Positions 24,427 to 31,548 of a DNA stretch of 45,068 nucleotides are shown here, one piece after another. Origin of the DNA: Parcubacteria group bacterium (GTDB lineage: Bacteria; Patescibacteriota; Minisyncoccia; Moranbacterales; JAKLHP01); assembly GCA_041657845.1 (NCBI GenBank), contig JBBABD010000006.1, positions 1 to 45,068 on the forward strand, written 5' to 3'. Numbering within the stretch: position 1 is the first letter of the stretch; each line of letters opens with the position of its first letter. The notes below the pieces were generated by a model, which was not told where the DNA came from, searched no databases, and saw only the letters and a list, made by a program, of their open reading frames with translations. The translations under genes were made by a program, and so were the position numbers.

Positions 24427-24657
24427 TTAAACTATTTTGAATCTTTTATCTTTACTAATTGGCTTGCACTCAGAAAACTCAACCACATCTCCAATCTTAT
24501 GTTTATTTTCCGGATCATGGACTTTGTATTTCTTGGTTGATTTGTACTTCTTCATATATTTGGGATGAGTTTTAAAGCTGCCCACTGACACAATAATAGT
24601 TTTATCCATTTTGTCTCCGGTTACTCTTCCTCTAGTTGTCTTTAATTTTTTATCCAT
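24427..24657 (-). CDS. rpsQ: 30S ribosomal protein S17 (uS17)
   Basis: A 76-residue protein; the core GRVTGDKMDKTIIVSVGSFKTHPKYMKKY and the C-terminal GDVVEFSECKPISKDKRFKIV are typical. Binds 16S rRNA early in assembly. Another in-frame ATG lies five codons upstream (24672), 3 nt after the rpmC stop; either could be used, and the upstream one would favour coupling to rpmC. Confidence 0.93.
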   Translation of the reverse strand: MDKKLKTTRGRVTGDKMDKTIIVSVGSFKTHPKYMKKYKSTKKYKVHDPENKHKIGDVVEFSECKPISKDKRFKIV

Positions 24658-24675
24658 AAAATATATCGTCATTAA

Positions 24676-24873
24676 TTATTCTTCCTTGCTTTTGAGTGCG
24701 GTCATAGCTCTGGCAATGTCTCTTTTCGTATTTCGATATTCTCTGTGATTTTTTATCTGTTTCGAAGAAATATCAAATCTGAGCTTGGTAATCCTTGTTT
24801 GCCCATCCTCGAGAAACTTTTCAATTTCTCCTTTGCTTATTTCTTCAAATTTTACTTTATTCTTTTCAGCCAT
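24676..24873 (-). CDS. rpmC: 50S ribosomal protein L29 (uL29)
   Basis: A 65-residue helical protein near the exit tunnel. EEISKGEIEKFLEDGQTRITKLRFDI and the motif NHREYRNTKRDIARAMTAL match the family. Lies between rplP (11 nt upstream) and rpsQ. Confidence 0.93.
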   Translation of the reverse strand: MAEKNKVKFEEISKGEIEKFLEDGQTRITKLRFDISSKQIKNHREYRNTKRDIARAMTALKSKEE

Positions 24874-24884
24874 ATTAAAAAATT

Positions 24885-25286
24885 CTACTTTTTTATAAAT
24901 TTAGTTTTGACCGATAATTTGTGAGACGCGAGCCTCATTGCTTCGCTAGCTACGCTTTCTAAAACTCCATCCATTTCAAATAATACCCTCCCGGCCTTAA
25001 TCTTAGCGACAAAATGATCGACACTTCCTTTTCCTTTTCCCATAGGAGTTTCATCTCCTTTTTTGGTCATCGGTTTATCCGGGAAAATTCTTATCCAAAT
25101 CTTTCCGCCTCTTTTTATGTATCTAGTCATGGCGCGCCGAGCTGCTTCAATCTGGCGAGCAGAAACTAGTCCTCCGTCCATTGCCTTGAGTCCGAAACTT
25201 CCAAAGCTGACCTCATTTCCTTTTGTGGCCATGCCTCTAATCTTTCCGCCTCTTTGGACTTTTCTATGTTTTACTTTTTTCGGCAT
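24885..25286 (-). CDS. rplP: 50S ribosomal protein L16 (uL16)
   Basis: A 133-residue basic protein that helps position A-site tRNA. The start MPKKVKHRKVQRGGKIRG is typical; an open ATG two codons upstream (25292) is less likely. The signatures ARRAMTRYIKRGGKIWIRIFPDKPMTKKGDETPMGKGKG are present. Confidence 0.96.
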   Translation of the reverse strand: MPKKVKHRKVQRGGKIRGMATKGNEVSFGSFGLKAMDGGLVSARQIEAARRAMTRYIKRGGKIWIRIFPDKPMTKKGDETPMGKGKGSVDHFVAKIKAGRVLFEMDGVLESVASEAMRLASHKLSVKTKFIKK

Positions 25287-25310
25287 TAACATGCGATTTT
25301 TTCTCTCATC

Positions 25311-25955
25311 TTATTTATTAAATACTTTTCCTTTGTATATCCAAACTTTTACTCCTGTGGTTCCATAGGTTGTGTTAGCGGTAGCTCTTGCAAAATCGAC
25401 ATCGGCTCTGAGAGTATGGAGGGGAATCGATCCTTTTGAAAGCCATTCTCTTCTCGACATATCCGCTCCGCCAAGCCGTCCTGAAATTTCCAATTTTACT
25501 CCCTTGACATTCTTTGATTTCATAACCTGTTCGATGGATGATTTGAGTATTCTTCTGAAGGGCATTCTTTTTTCAAGCTGTTCTGCGATTTGTTGGGAAA
25601 CCAGCGATGCATTTTCTTCGAATTGTTTTATTTCTTGAGCTTCTATTTTTAAATCTATTTTCTTTCCGGCAAAAAATTCTTTTTTTACCAGCTTGCTGAT
25701 GTCCTCAATTCCGGTTCCGCCTCTTCCGATTAAAACTCCAGGACGAGAGGTTTGAATTATCAATTTTAAAGTTCCAGCCGATCTTTCGATTTCGACATCA
25801 GCAATAGCTGCGCTTTTCCAGCGTTTCATTACAAATCTTCTAATTTGAATATCCTCTCTCAAATTTTTAGAATATTCTTTGCCGCCAAACCACCTGGATC
25901 TCCAGTTCGTTGTAATTCCTATTCGCAGTCCTTTTGGATTAACTTTATGTCCCAT
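25311..25955 (-). CDS. rpsC: 30S ribosomal protein S3 (uS3)
   Basis: A 214-residue protein; starts MGHKVNPKGLRIGITTNWRS. The KH domain (PGVLIGRGGTGIEDI) and the C-terminal S3 domain (KGVKLEISGRLGGADMSRREWLSKGSIPLHTLRADVDFA) are visible. Part of the mRNA entry tunnel. Confidence 0.97.
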   Translation of the reverse strand: MGHKVNPKGLRIGITTNWRSRWFGGKEYSKNLREDIQIRRFVMKRWKSAAIADVEIERSAGTLKLIIQTSRPGVLIGRGGTGIEDISKLVKKEFFAGKKIDLKIEAQEIKQFEENASLVSQQIAEQLEKRMPFRRILKSSIEQVMKSKNVKGVKLEISGRLGGADMSRREWLSKGSIPLHTLRADVDFARATANTTYGTTGVKVWIYKGKVFNK

Positions 25956-25965
25956 AATAATATAA

Positions 25966-26061
25966 ATCTCTAAACTAAACTAATTATTTCCCTAAACATC
26001 ACGAAATTATTTTTTAACTTTATTTGTGATTTTTCGAGATATTTTTCGCGATTGTTTCTTG
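25966..26061 (-). repeat. Operon-junction repeat, divergent copy (rplV-rpsC)
   Basis: In the gene sense: CAAGAAACAATCGCG, AAAAATATCTCG, AAAAATCACAAAT, an AT-rich middle, TTTCGTGATGTTTAGGG and AATAATTAGTTTAGTTTAGAG before rpsC. Same order of parts as the other copies but more diverged. Confidence 0.65.
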
Positions 26062-26069
26062 AACTAAAT

Positions 26070-26618
26070 TTATGCTGATTTTCTTCTAAATATTTTTTTT
26101 GCCCATCCCTTTCCTTCTGCGCTTTTCTTTTCTTCTATTATCTTTCCGGCTGTAGGAGCTACGGTTGTTTTTTTAGCTTCAGTTTCCCTTTCTTCTATCA
26201 TTTCTTTTTCTGCTTTTTTCCTCTGTTCCTCTCTTTTTTTCTTTTCTTTGTCCATTTGTTCTTTTGTTTTTCTGTTTTTCCCTTCAATTCTTTCTTCCAG
26301 AACCAAGTTTATTTTTGATGATTTTTTGAGAAGTCCCGTCGCTCTTCCATAGGCTCTCGGAAGCCATCTCTTTAAAGTCGGACCTTCGCCTACCCGAATA
26401 TCATATATGTATAAATTATTCTTGTCTAATCCAAAATTATTTTCTGCATTAGCAATAGCGCTCTTCAAAAGTTTTTCTATCGGGGTACTCGATCTTTTTA
26501 TCAAATTTCCAAGATTTATAATGGCATCATTAACATCAATCCCTTTTATAGAATCCGTCACAAGTCTTGCCTTTCTTGGAGATACTCTTAAATTGTTGAG
26601 CTTAGCTATAACTTTCAT
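26070..26618 (-). CDS. rplV: 50S ribosomal protein L22 (uL22) with a long charged C-terminal tail
   Basis: A 182-residue protein; the core of about 110 residues (VIAKLNNLRVSPRKARLVTD ... EGPTLKRWLPRAYGRATGLLKKSS) is the L22 fold, whose hairpin lines the exit tunnel. A tail of about 65 residues rich in Lys and Glu (EKKKREEQRKKAEKEMIEER) follows, a probable coiled coil that would lie on the ribosome surface. The tail is absent from E. coli L22. Confidence 0.95.
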   Translation of the reverse strand: MKVIAKLNNLRVSPRKARLVTDSIKGIDVNDAIINLGNLIKRSSTPIEKLLKSAIANAENNFGLDKNNLYIYDIRVGEGPTLKRWLPRAYGRATGLLKKSSKINLVLEERIEGKNRKTKEQMDKEKKKREEQRKKAEKEMIEERETEAKKTTVAPTAGKIIEEKKSAEGKGWAKKIFRRKSA

Positions 26619-26641
26619 TTTAATCTTTTAAATTATTTAAC

Positions 26642-26986
26642 CTATTTTTTATTGCTAGTATCTGCTAATTTGGCAGCTTTAGCCGCATCTAATTCTTTCT
26701 GTTTCGCGGCAGTTTCCAATTCTTTCTGCATCTTTCCTCCATGTCTTGTGAATTTCCTGGTTGGAGAAAATTCTCCCAATCTATGCCCTACCATTTCTTC
26801 GGTAGCATAAACCGAAATAAATTCCTTGCCATTATGCACTCCGAAAGTAAATCCAATCATTTCTGGAGAAATCGTGCAGGCTCTAGACCAGGTTTTAATA
26901 ACGTTTCTATCTCCAGGTTTTTTGTCTTTTATTTTCTTGATGAGTCTTTCGTCTATAAATGGACCTTTTTTGAGACTTCTTGACAT
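26642..26986 (-). CDS. rpsS: 30S ribosomal protein S19 (uS19)
   Basis: A 114-residue protein; MSRSLKKGPFIDERLIKKI and the C-terminal GHRLGEFSPTRKFTRHGGK are diagnostic. A tail of about 25 residues rich in Ala, Lys and Glu extends past the usual end. The open frame begins 15 codons upstream (27031), inside the junction repeat; the ATG at 26986 is the family start. Confidence 0.96.
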   Translation of the reverse strand: MSRSLKKGPFIDERLIKKIKDKKPGDRNVIKTWSRACTISPEMIGFTFGVHNGKEFISVYATEEMVGHRLGEFSPTRKFTRHGGKMQKELETAAKQKELDAAKAAKLADTSNKK

Positions 26987-26992
26987 AATATA

Positions 26993-27094
26993 ATTCTCTA
27001 AACTTACACTAATTATTTCCCGAACTATCACGAAATTTTTTTCTAATTTTTTCGAGATTATTCGTGATTATTTTTGCGATTGTTTCGTGATTTA
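26993..27094 (-). repeat. Operon-junction repeat (rplB-rpsS)
   Basis: In the gene sense: AAATCACGAAACAATCGCA, AAAATAATCACG, AATAATCTCG, an AT-rich middle, TTTCGTGATAGTTCGGG and AATAATTAGTGTAAGTTTAGAG, ending just before rpsS. The rplB stop codon overlaps its left border. Confidence 0.75.
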
Positions 27095-27922
27095 TCTTTT
27101 AACTCTTCTCTTTAATATGAATCTATCGCTATATTTAAACTTCTTTCTTGTTTTCTTTCCGAGTGCAGGCTTGCCCCAAGGAGTTTTTGGATGTTTAAGT
27201 CCGATCCCTTGTCTTCCTTCTCCTCCTCCGTGAGGATGATCCACTGGATTCATCGCTGATCCTCTAACTGCCGGCCGTCTTCCCAACCATCTGCTTTTTC
27301 CTGCTTTTCCCAAATTAATTGAACTATGTTCAAAATTGCTCACTTGACCTATTGTAGCATAACATTCTTTATTTACTAACCGTATTTCTCCTGATGAAAG
27401 TTTTATCTGAGCCATTTTTTCATCTGTTGCCATAATAGTTGCTCCGCTTCCTGCGCTTCTGGCAATTTGCCCTCCTTTTTTCTCCAGAATTTCTATATTT
27501 GAAATGACAGTTCCGACTGGAATATTTTTTAATTTTGTCCTGTTTCCTTTCTTAATTGGAACATTTTCTCCTGAAATTATTTCTTTGTCTTTCTGCATTC
27601 CTTCAGATGCCAAAACATATCTTTTTTCCCCGTCTTTATAGACAACCAAAGCAATCAGAGCGCTCCTATTCGGATCTTTTTCGATGGCTACGATTTTTCC
27701 GGAAATATCAAACTTATCCATTTTAAAATCAACCAAGCGATATCTTCTTTTGTGTCCTCCGCCTTTATGCCTTACTGAAATCTTTCCTCTAGCTCTTCCA
27801 TATTTTCTTGATAGTATTGCCATTAAAGATTTTTCCGGTTTTTTATCGGTCAAATCATCCGGTTTCACTACCGACATATTTCTTCTTCCTGCATGATTTC
27901 TTCTGTATTTTTTGATTGCCAT
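27092..27922 (-). CDS. rplB: 50S ribosomal protein L2 (uL2)
   Basis: A 276-residue protein, essential for the peptidyl transferase centre. It has the KKY...NHAGRRN start and the C-terminal NPVDHPHGGGEGR loop with the conserved histidine, followed by GLKHPKTPWGKPALGKKTR. Separated from rplW by 21 nt. Confidence 0.97.
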   Translation of the reverse strand: MAIKKYRRNHAGRRNMSVVKPDDLTDKKPEKSLMAILSRKYGRARGKISVRHKGGGHKRRYRLVDFKMDKFDISGKIVAIEKDPNRSALIALVVYKDGEKRYVLASEGMQKDKEIISGENVPIKKGNRTKLKNIPVGTVISNIEILEKKGGQIARSAGSGATIMATDEKMAQIKLSSGEIRLVNKECYATIGQVSNFEHSSINLGKAGKSRWLGRRPAVRGSAMNPVDHPHGGGEGRQGIGLKHPKTPWGKPALGKKTRKKFKYSDRFILKRRVKR

Positions 27923-27943
27923 ATATGCTTTACTGATTTTTTA

Positions 27944-28351
27944 TTATACTCCCTCGAATAATTCGATTTTATCCCCTGCTTTCAGTTTTACTATCGCTTT
28001 CTTGAATCCGGATTTGAAACCTTTAGTTCTTCCATAAATTCTTTTTTTGGGATGGATGTTTATAACATTCACATCAAAAACAGTAACTTTATATAAATCC
28101 TCTACTGATTTTTTTATGCTAATTTTATTTGAATCTTTGCTGACCCTAAAAACATACTTATTCTGAGCCATTTCTTGATGCGACTTTTCGGTAATCCAGG
28201 GCTCAAGCAAAAATCTGGAAGCAAAATCAGCCTTGCCGGCAAATGAAGTTTTAGCTTTTTCAGCTGCAACCTTCTTTTTCTTCTTGTCCCCGCCTGCATC
28301 GCTATGCGAAGCATTGAGGGAAAGTTCTTTTTTAGTTTCTACGATTGCCAT
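27944..28351 (-). CDS. rplW: 50S ribosomal protein L23 (uL23) with an N-terminal extension
   Basis: A 135-residue protein. The L23 core (residues about 48-133: EPWITEKSHQEMAQNKYVFRVSKDSN ... VNVIN) binds 23S rRNA at the exit-tunnel rim and is a docking site for SRP and trigger factor. About 40 extra residues, Lys- and Ala-rich, precede it (SLNASHSDAGGDKKKKKVAAEKAK). Confidence 0.94.
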   Translation of the reverse strand: MAIVETKKELSLNASHSDAGGDKKKKKVAAEKAKTSFAGKADFASRFLLEPWITEKSHQEMAQNKYVFRVSKDSNKISIKKSVEDLYKVTVFDVNVINIHPKKRIYGRTKGFKSGFKKAIVKLKAGDKIELFEGV

Positions 28352-28355
28352 ATCC

Positions 28356-28452
28356 CTAAACTTACACTAATTATTTCTCGAAATATCACGAAATTTTTTT
28401 ATTATTTTTTTCGAGATTATTCGTGATTATTTTTGCGATTGTTTCGTGATTT
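28356..28452 (-). repeat. Operon-junction repeat overlapping the end of rplD (rplD-rplW)
   Basis: In the gene sense: AAAATCACGAAACAATCGCA, AAAATAATCACG, AATAATCTCG, an AT-rich middle, TTTCGTGATATTTCGAG and AATAATTAGTGTAAG before rplW. The first 25 bases are translated as the last residues of L4 (ITKQSQK) and supply its stop codon. Confidence 0.8.
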
Positions 28453-29080
28453 TCTTGCCGTACTTTTCTTCTAAATATTTTACCGACTCTTTGCTCAAGA
28501 CCAAATTCTTGTGATTCATTATATCGAAAACATTCAAATCGCTAGTCATAACATTATCAGCTTTTTTCAAATTTCTGGAATACAATCTCAAATCCTTTTC
28601 ACTGGCCGAGAACCCAAAAAGAATACTGCCTTTAATTTTCAAATTTCCAACAATTTCGGAAAATTTCTTGGTTTTCTTTTCGGCAAGTTCTATTTTATCT
28701 AAAATCACGACCTCTTTACTGTTTACTTTTTCGCTCAAGGCCAAGAGAATTGCTTTTCTCATCATTTTTTTGTTTATGTCTTTCTTGAAATTTCTGTATT
28801 TTGTCGGACCAAAAACAATTCCTCCCCCTCTCCAAACTGGAGTTCTAACTGATCCTACTCTGGCATTCCCGGTTCCTTTCTGTTTCCAGGGTTTTTTCCC
28901 TGATCCTGATCTTTCACCTCTGCCCTTCGTGTGAGCCAAAACTTGTCTTTGGTTTGATAAAATGGCTACATACGCCTGATGCAAAAGTTCGTCATTTTTT
29001 TTCAACCCAAAAACAGCATCGGACAATTCTATATCTTCAATCTTCTTTCCTTCCAAATTGTATACTGCTGCCTTAATCAT
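28427..29080 (-). CDS. rplD: 50S ribosomal protein L4 (uL4)
   Basis: A 217-residue protein. The loop GRGERSGSGKKPWKQKGTGNARVGS reaches into the exit tunnel, and VFGPTKYRNFKKDINKKMMRKAI is typical. In E. coli L4 represses the S10 operon. The last seven residues come from the junction repeat. Starts 8 nt after the rplC stop. Confidence 0.95.
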   Translation of the reverse strand: MIKAAVYNLEGKKIEDIELSDAVFGLKKNDELLHQAYVAILSNQRQVLAHTKGRGERSGSGKKPWKQKGTGNARVGSVRTPVWRGGGIVFGPTKYRNFKKDINKKMMRKAILLALSEKVNSKEVVILDKIELAEKKTKKFSEIVGNLKIKGSILFGFSASEKDLRLYSRNLKKADNVMTSDLNVFDIMNHKNLVLSKESVKYLEEKYGKKITKQSQK

Positions 29081-29088
29081 ATAAATTT

Positions 29089-29658
29089 CTAATCTACACT
29101 AGTTATTTCTACTATTCTTCCAACTACGCCCGGAACTGCTCCTTTGACTCCCAATATATTCTTATCTTTATCGATATAAACTATTTTTAAATTTTTGGCT
29201 GATGATTTTTCTCCACCCATTCTTCCGGCCATCCTCTTCCCTTTCATCACGTGTTCCGGATAGGTCGCTCCGACAGAACCGGGAGCTCTAAGATCATGTT
29301 TATGGCCATGCGTGCTTGAAGATCCGTGAAAACCATGTCTTTTCATTACTCCTTGAAATCCTTTTCCTTTGGTAATTCCGGTAATCTTAACTTTCTCATC
29401 CATCTCAAAAATGTCAACTTTAACTTCATCTCCTGTTTTTATTTCCGCATTATTTTTAACCCTGAATTCTTTCTTGGCTTTTTTATTGATAGTTTTATCT
29501 ACTTCCAACAAAACAGCGCTATATCCATCTTTTTCAGGAGTTCTGATGAATGAAATTTTGTTAGGAACGCATTCAATAAGAGTCACATTCAAAGCCCCTT
29601 TATTCTCATCATAAATAGTCGTCATTCCTAATTTTTTCCCGAGTATAAACTTTGTCAT
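29089..29658 (-). CDS. rplC: 50S ribosomal protein L3 (uL3)
   Basis: A 189-residue protein; starts MTKFILGKKLGMTTIYDENK. The stretch GKGFQGVMKRHGFHGSSSTHGHKHDLRAPGSVG is the tip that reaches the peptidyl transferase centre. Preceded by a structured 105-nt spacer with a terminator-like hairpin just before the start. Confidence 0.96.
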   Translation of the reverse strand: MTKFILGKKLGMTTIYDENKGALNVTLIECVPNKISFIRTPEKDGYSAVLLEVDKTINKKAKKEFRVKNNAEIKTGDEVKVDIFEMDEKVKITGITKGKGFQGVMKRHGFHGSSSTHGHKHDLRAPGSVGATYPEHVMKGKRMAGRMGGEKSSAKNLKIVYIDKDKNILGVKGAVPGVVGRIVEITSVD

Positions 29659-29670
29659 ATTTTTTCAAAC

Positions 29671-29751
29671 AAAAAACTGGCTTTCACCAGCCAATCCCGA
29701 TTAATCGGAACGTTAGCTAGTTGAGTATCCTATAATAAGGACTTTAACTAG
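29671..29751 (-). promoter_or_regulatory. Structured rpsJ-rplC spacer with an attenuator-like hairpin
   Basis: In the gene sense there are three hairpins in order: CTAGTT/AACTAG with an inner TCCT/AGGA (29717-29751); CCGA-TTAA-TCGG (29697-29708); and TGGCT/AGCCA (29678-29693) followed by six T (29671-29676), about 13 nt before the rplC start. The last looks like a modest intrinsic terminator. Confidence 0.5.
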
Positions 29752-29763
29752 ATATATATTTTA

Positions 29764-30084
29764 TCACATCTTTATCTCTACGTCAACTCCTGCCGGCAAA
29801 TCAAGGCTTGTGAGATTTTCTATCGTCTTTCCAGTCGGATTCCAAATATCAATAAGCCTTTTGTGGATAACCATTTCAAATTGCTCTCTGGCGTCTTTAT
29901 GAACAAAAGTCGACTTATTGACGGTCACTTTATGGATCTCGGTTGGAAGCGGAACTGGTCCGGTAATCTTTGCGCCGCTTCTTTCAGCTGTTTCCACTAT
30001 CTTCTTGGCTGATTGGTCAATAATTTTGTTGTCGTAGGCTTTGATTTTTATACGAACTCTTGTGCCTTCTTCTGATTTTTGCAT
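29764..30084 (-). CDS. rpsJ: 30S ribosomal protein S10 (uS10)
   Basis: A 106-residue protein from the start chosen here. RVRIKIKAYDNKIIDQSAKKIVETAERSGAKITGPVPLPTEI is the family core; S10 also works in transcription antitermination (NusE). The frame stays open to 30162, through a strong palindrome after tuf; MQKSEEG at 30084 matches family length, with MNYLKF at 30117 as a second choice. Confidence 0.92.
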   Translation of the reverse strand: MQKSEEGTRVRIKIKAYDNKIIDQSAKKIVETAERSGAKITGPVPLPTEIHKVTVNKSTFVHKDAREQFEMVIHKRLIDIWNPTGKTIENLTSLDLPAGVDVEIKM

Positions 30085-30133
30085 TTCAGTTTTTTGACTA
30101 AATTTTAAATAATTCATCCTTGAATGGACATGG

Positions 30134-30162
30134 ATGAGCATAACCCTCAAGGTTATGCTCAT
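30134..30162. terminator. Strong hairpin between tuf and rpsJ
   Basis: ATGAGCATAACC (30134-30145) and GGTTATGCTCAT (30151-30162) are a perfect 12-bp stem with a five-base loop. It lies 16 nt after the tuf stop. No T-run follows in the direction of transcription, so it may stabilise or process the tuf end of the message more than end it. Confidence 0.6.
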
Positions 30163-30177
30163 TTAGTTTATTCAAGA

Positions 30178-31371
30178 CTACTTGATAACTTTGGTTGCTA
30201 CTCCGCTGCCAACTGTCTTTCCGCCTTCTCGAATCGCGAATCTCATTCCTTCTTCCATAGCGACCGGAGCAATCAATTTTATGTTAAGACTTACAGTATC
30301 TCCAGGCATCACCATTTCCGTTCCTTCCGGCAAGATTACTTCTCCGGTAACATCAGTAGTTCTAATATAAAATTGAGGTTTGTATCCTTTGAAAAATGGA
30401 GTGTGTCTTCCGCCTTCCTCTTTGGTTAAAATGTATACTTCTCCTTCGAATTCAGTGTGAGGAGTGATTGATCCCGGTTTGGCCAAAACTTGCCCTCTTT
30501 CCACATCTTCTTTTTTAACTCCTCGAATAAGGACTCCGGCATTATCCCCGGCCGTTCCTTTGTCAAGAGATTTGTTAAACATTTCGATTCCGGTTACTAC
30601 TGTCTTTTGAGTAGGTTTGAGTCCGACAATTTCCACTTCATCATTGATATTCACTACTCCTCTTTCGATTCTTCCGGTTACCACTGTTCCTCGACCTTCA
30701 ATTGAAAATATATCTTCAATCGGCATCAGGTATGGCTTGTCAATATCTCTAACCGGTTCAGGAATTTTTTCGTCAAGAGCGGCAACCAAGTCAAATATTG
30801 GTTTTGCAGCTTCATCATCTGCTGATTTTGTTTCAAGCGCCTTAAGTGCTGAACCTCTGATTATCACAGCATTGTCTCCGTCAAATTCATATTTCGACAA
30901 TAACTCTCGAACTTCCGCTTCTACCAAATCAACAAGTTCCGGATCGTCAACCATATCAACTTTGTTAACGAAAACAACAATCGTTGAAACTCCCACCTGA
31001 TGAGCCAAGAGAATATGCTCTCTGGTTTGAGGCATAGGTCCATCAGTAGCGCTTACTACCAATATTGCTCCGTCCATTTGAGCGGCTCCGGTAATCATGT
31101 TCTTGATATAATCAGCATGTCCCGGACAGTCTACATGAGCATAATGCCTTTTTTCAGATTCATATTCACAGTGAGCAGTTGCAATGGTTATTCCTCTTTC
31201 TCTTTCCTCAGGAGCTTTGTCAATTTCATCCACTCCCTTTGGTTTTGCCCAGCCCTTAAAGCTCAGTACATGAAGAATAGCCGCGGTAAGAGTAGTCTTT
31301 CCGTGATCAACATGACCAATGGTTCCGACATTGACATGAGGCTTAGTTCTTTCAAATTTTTCTGCTGCCAT
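30178..31371 (-). CDS. tuf: Elongation factor Tu
   Basis: A 397-residue GTPase that carries aminoacyl-tRNA to the ribosome. G1 GHVDHGKTT, G3 DCPGHADY, G4 NKVDMVD and G5 GSALKAL are all present, and domains 2 and 3 follow in normal length. Two promoter candidates lie between fusA and tuf, so it can be transcribed apart from the str operon. Confidence 0.98.
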   Translation of the reverse strand: MAAEKFERTKPHVNVGTIGHVDHGKTTLTAAILHVLSFKGWAKPKGVDEIDKAPEERERGITIATAHCEYESEKRHYAHVDCPGHADYIKNMITGAAQMDGAILVVSATDGPMPQTREHILLAHQVGVSTIVVFVNKVDMVDDPELVDLVEAEVRELLSKYEFDGDNAVIIRGSALKALETKSADDEAAKPIFDLVAALDEKIPEPVRDIDKPYLMPIEDIFSIEGRGTVVTGRIERGVVNINDEVEIVGLKPTQKTVVTGIEMFNKSLDKGTAGDNAGVLIRGVKKEDVERGQVLAKPGSITPHTEFEGEVYILTKEEGGRHTPFFKGYKPQFYIRTTDVTGEVILPEGTEMVMPGDTVSLNIKLIAPVAMEEGMRFAIREGGKTVGSGVATKVIK

Positions 31372-31462
31372 AATTTTTGATTTTTATACTTCAGCCAGGA
31401 AACAAAAAAATCCCCCGATTGATAGTAAATATTTAATTTAACAAATTACGATAATGTAAGTA

Positions 31463-31531
31463 TATTTTAACACAAATAAAAATGGTGTCAAAAACCTTTG
31501 CTATCCTAACAACTAATTTTAACTGTGTCAA
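31463..31531 (-). promoter_or_regulatory. Tandem promoters for tuf
   Basis: On the minus strand the first is TTGACA (31526-31531), a 17-nt spacer and TAGGAT (31503-31508). The second is TTGACA with a 16-nt spacer and TAAAAT just downstream (about 31463-31490). The leader to the tuf start is about 100 nt. Confidence 0.65.
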
Positions 31532-31548
31532 GCCTAAAATGCAATTTT

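Noticed and set aside
21084..28452. CRISPR array
   Set aside because: The repeats are separated by whole genes, the inner units are only about 12 nt and vary in sequence, and there are no spacers or cas genes.
31381..31430. Attenuator in the tuf leader (AATCGGGGGATT followed by T's)
   Set aside because: The stem would be only four base pairs with a GGGG loop, too weak to propose.
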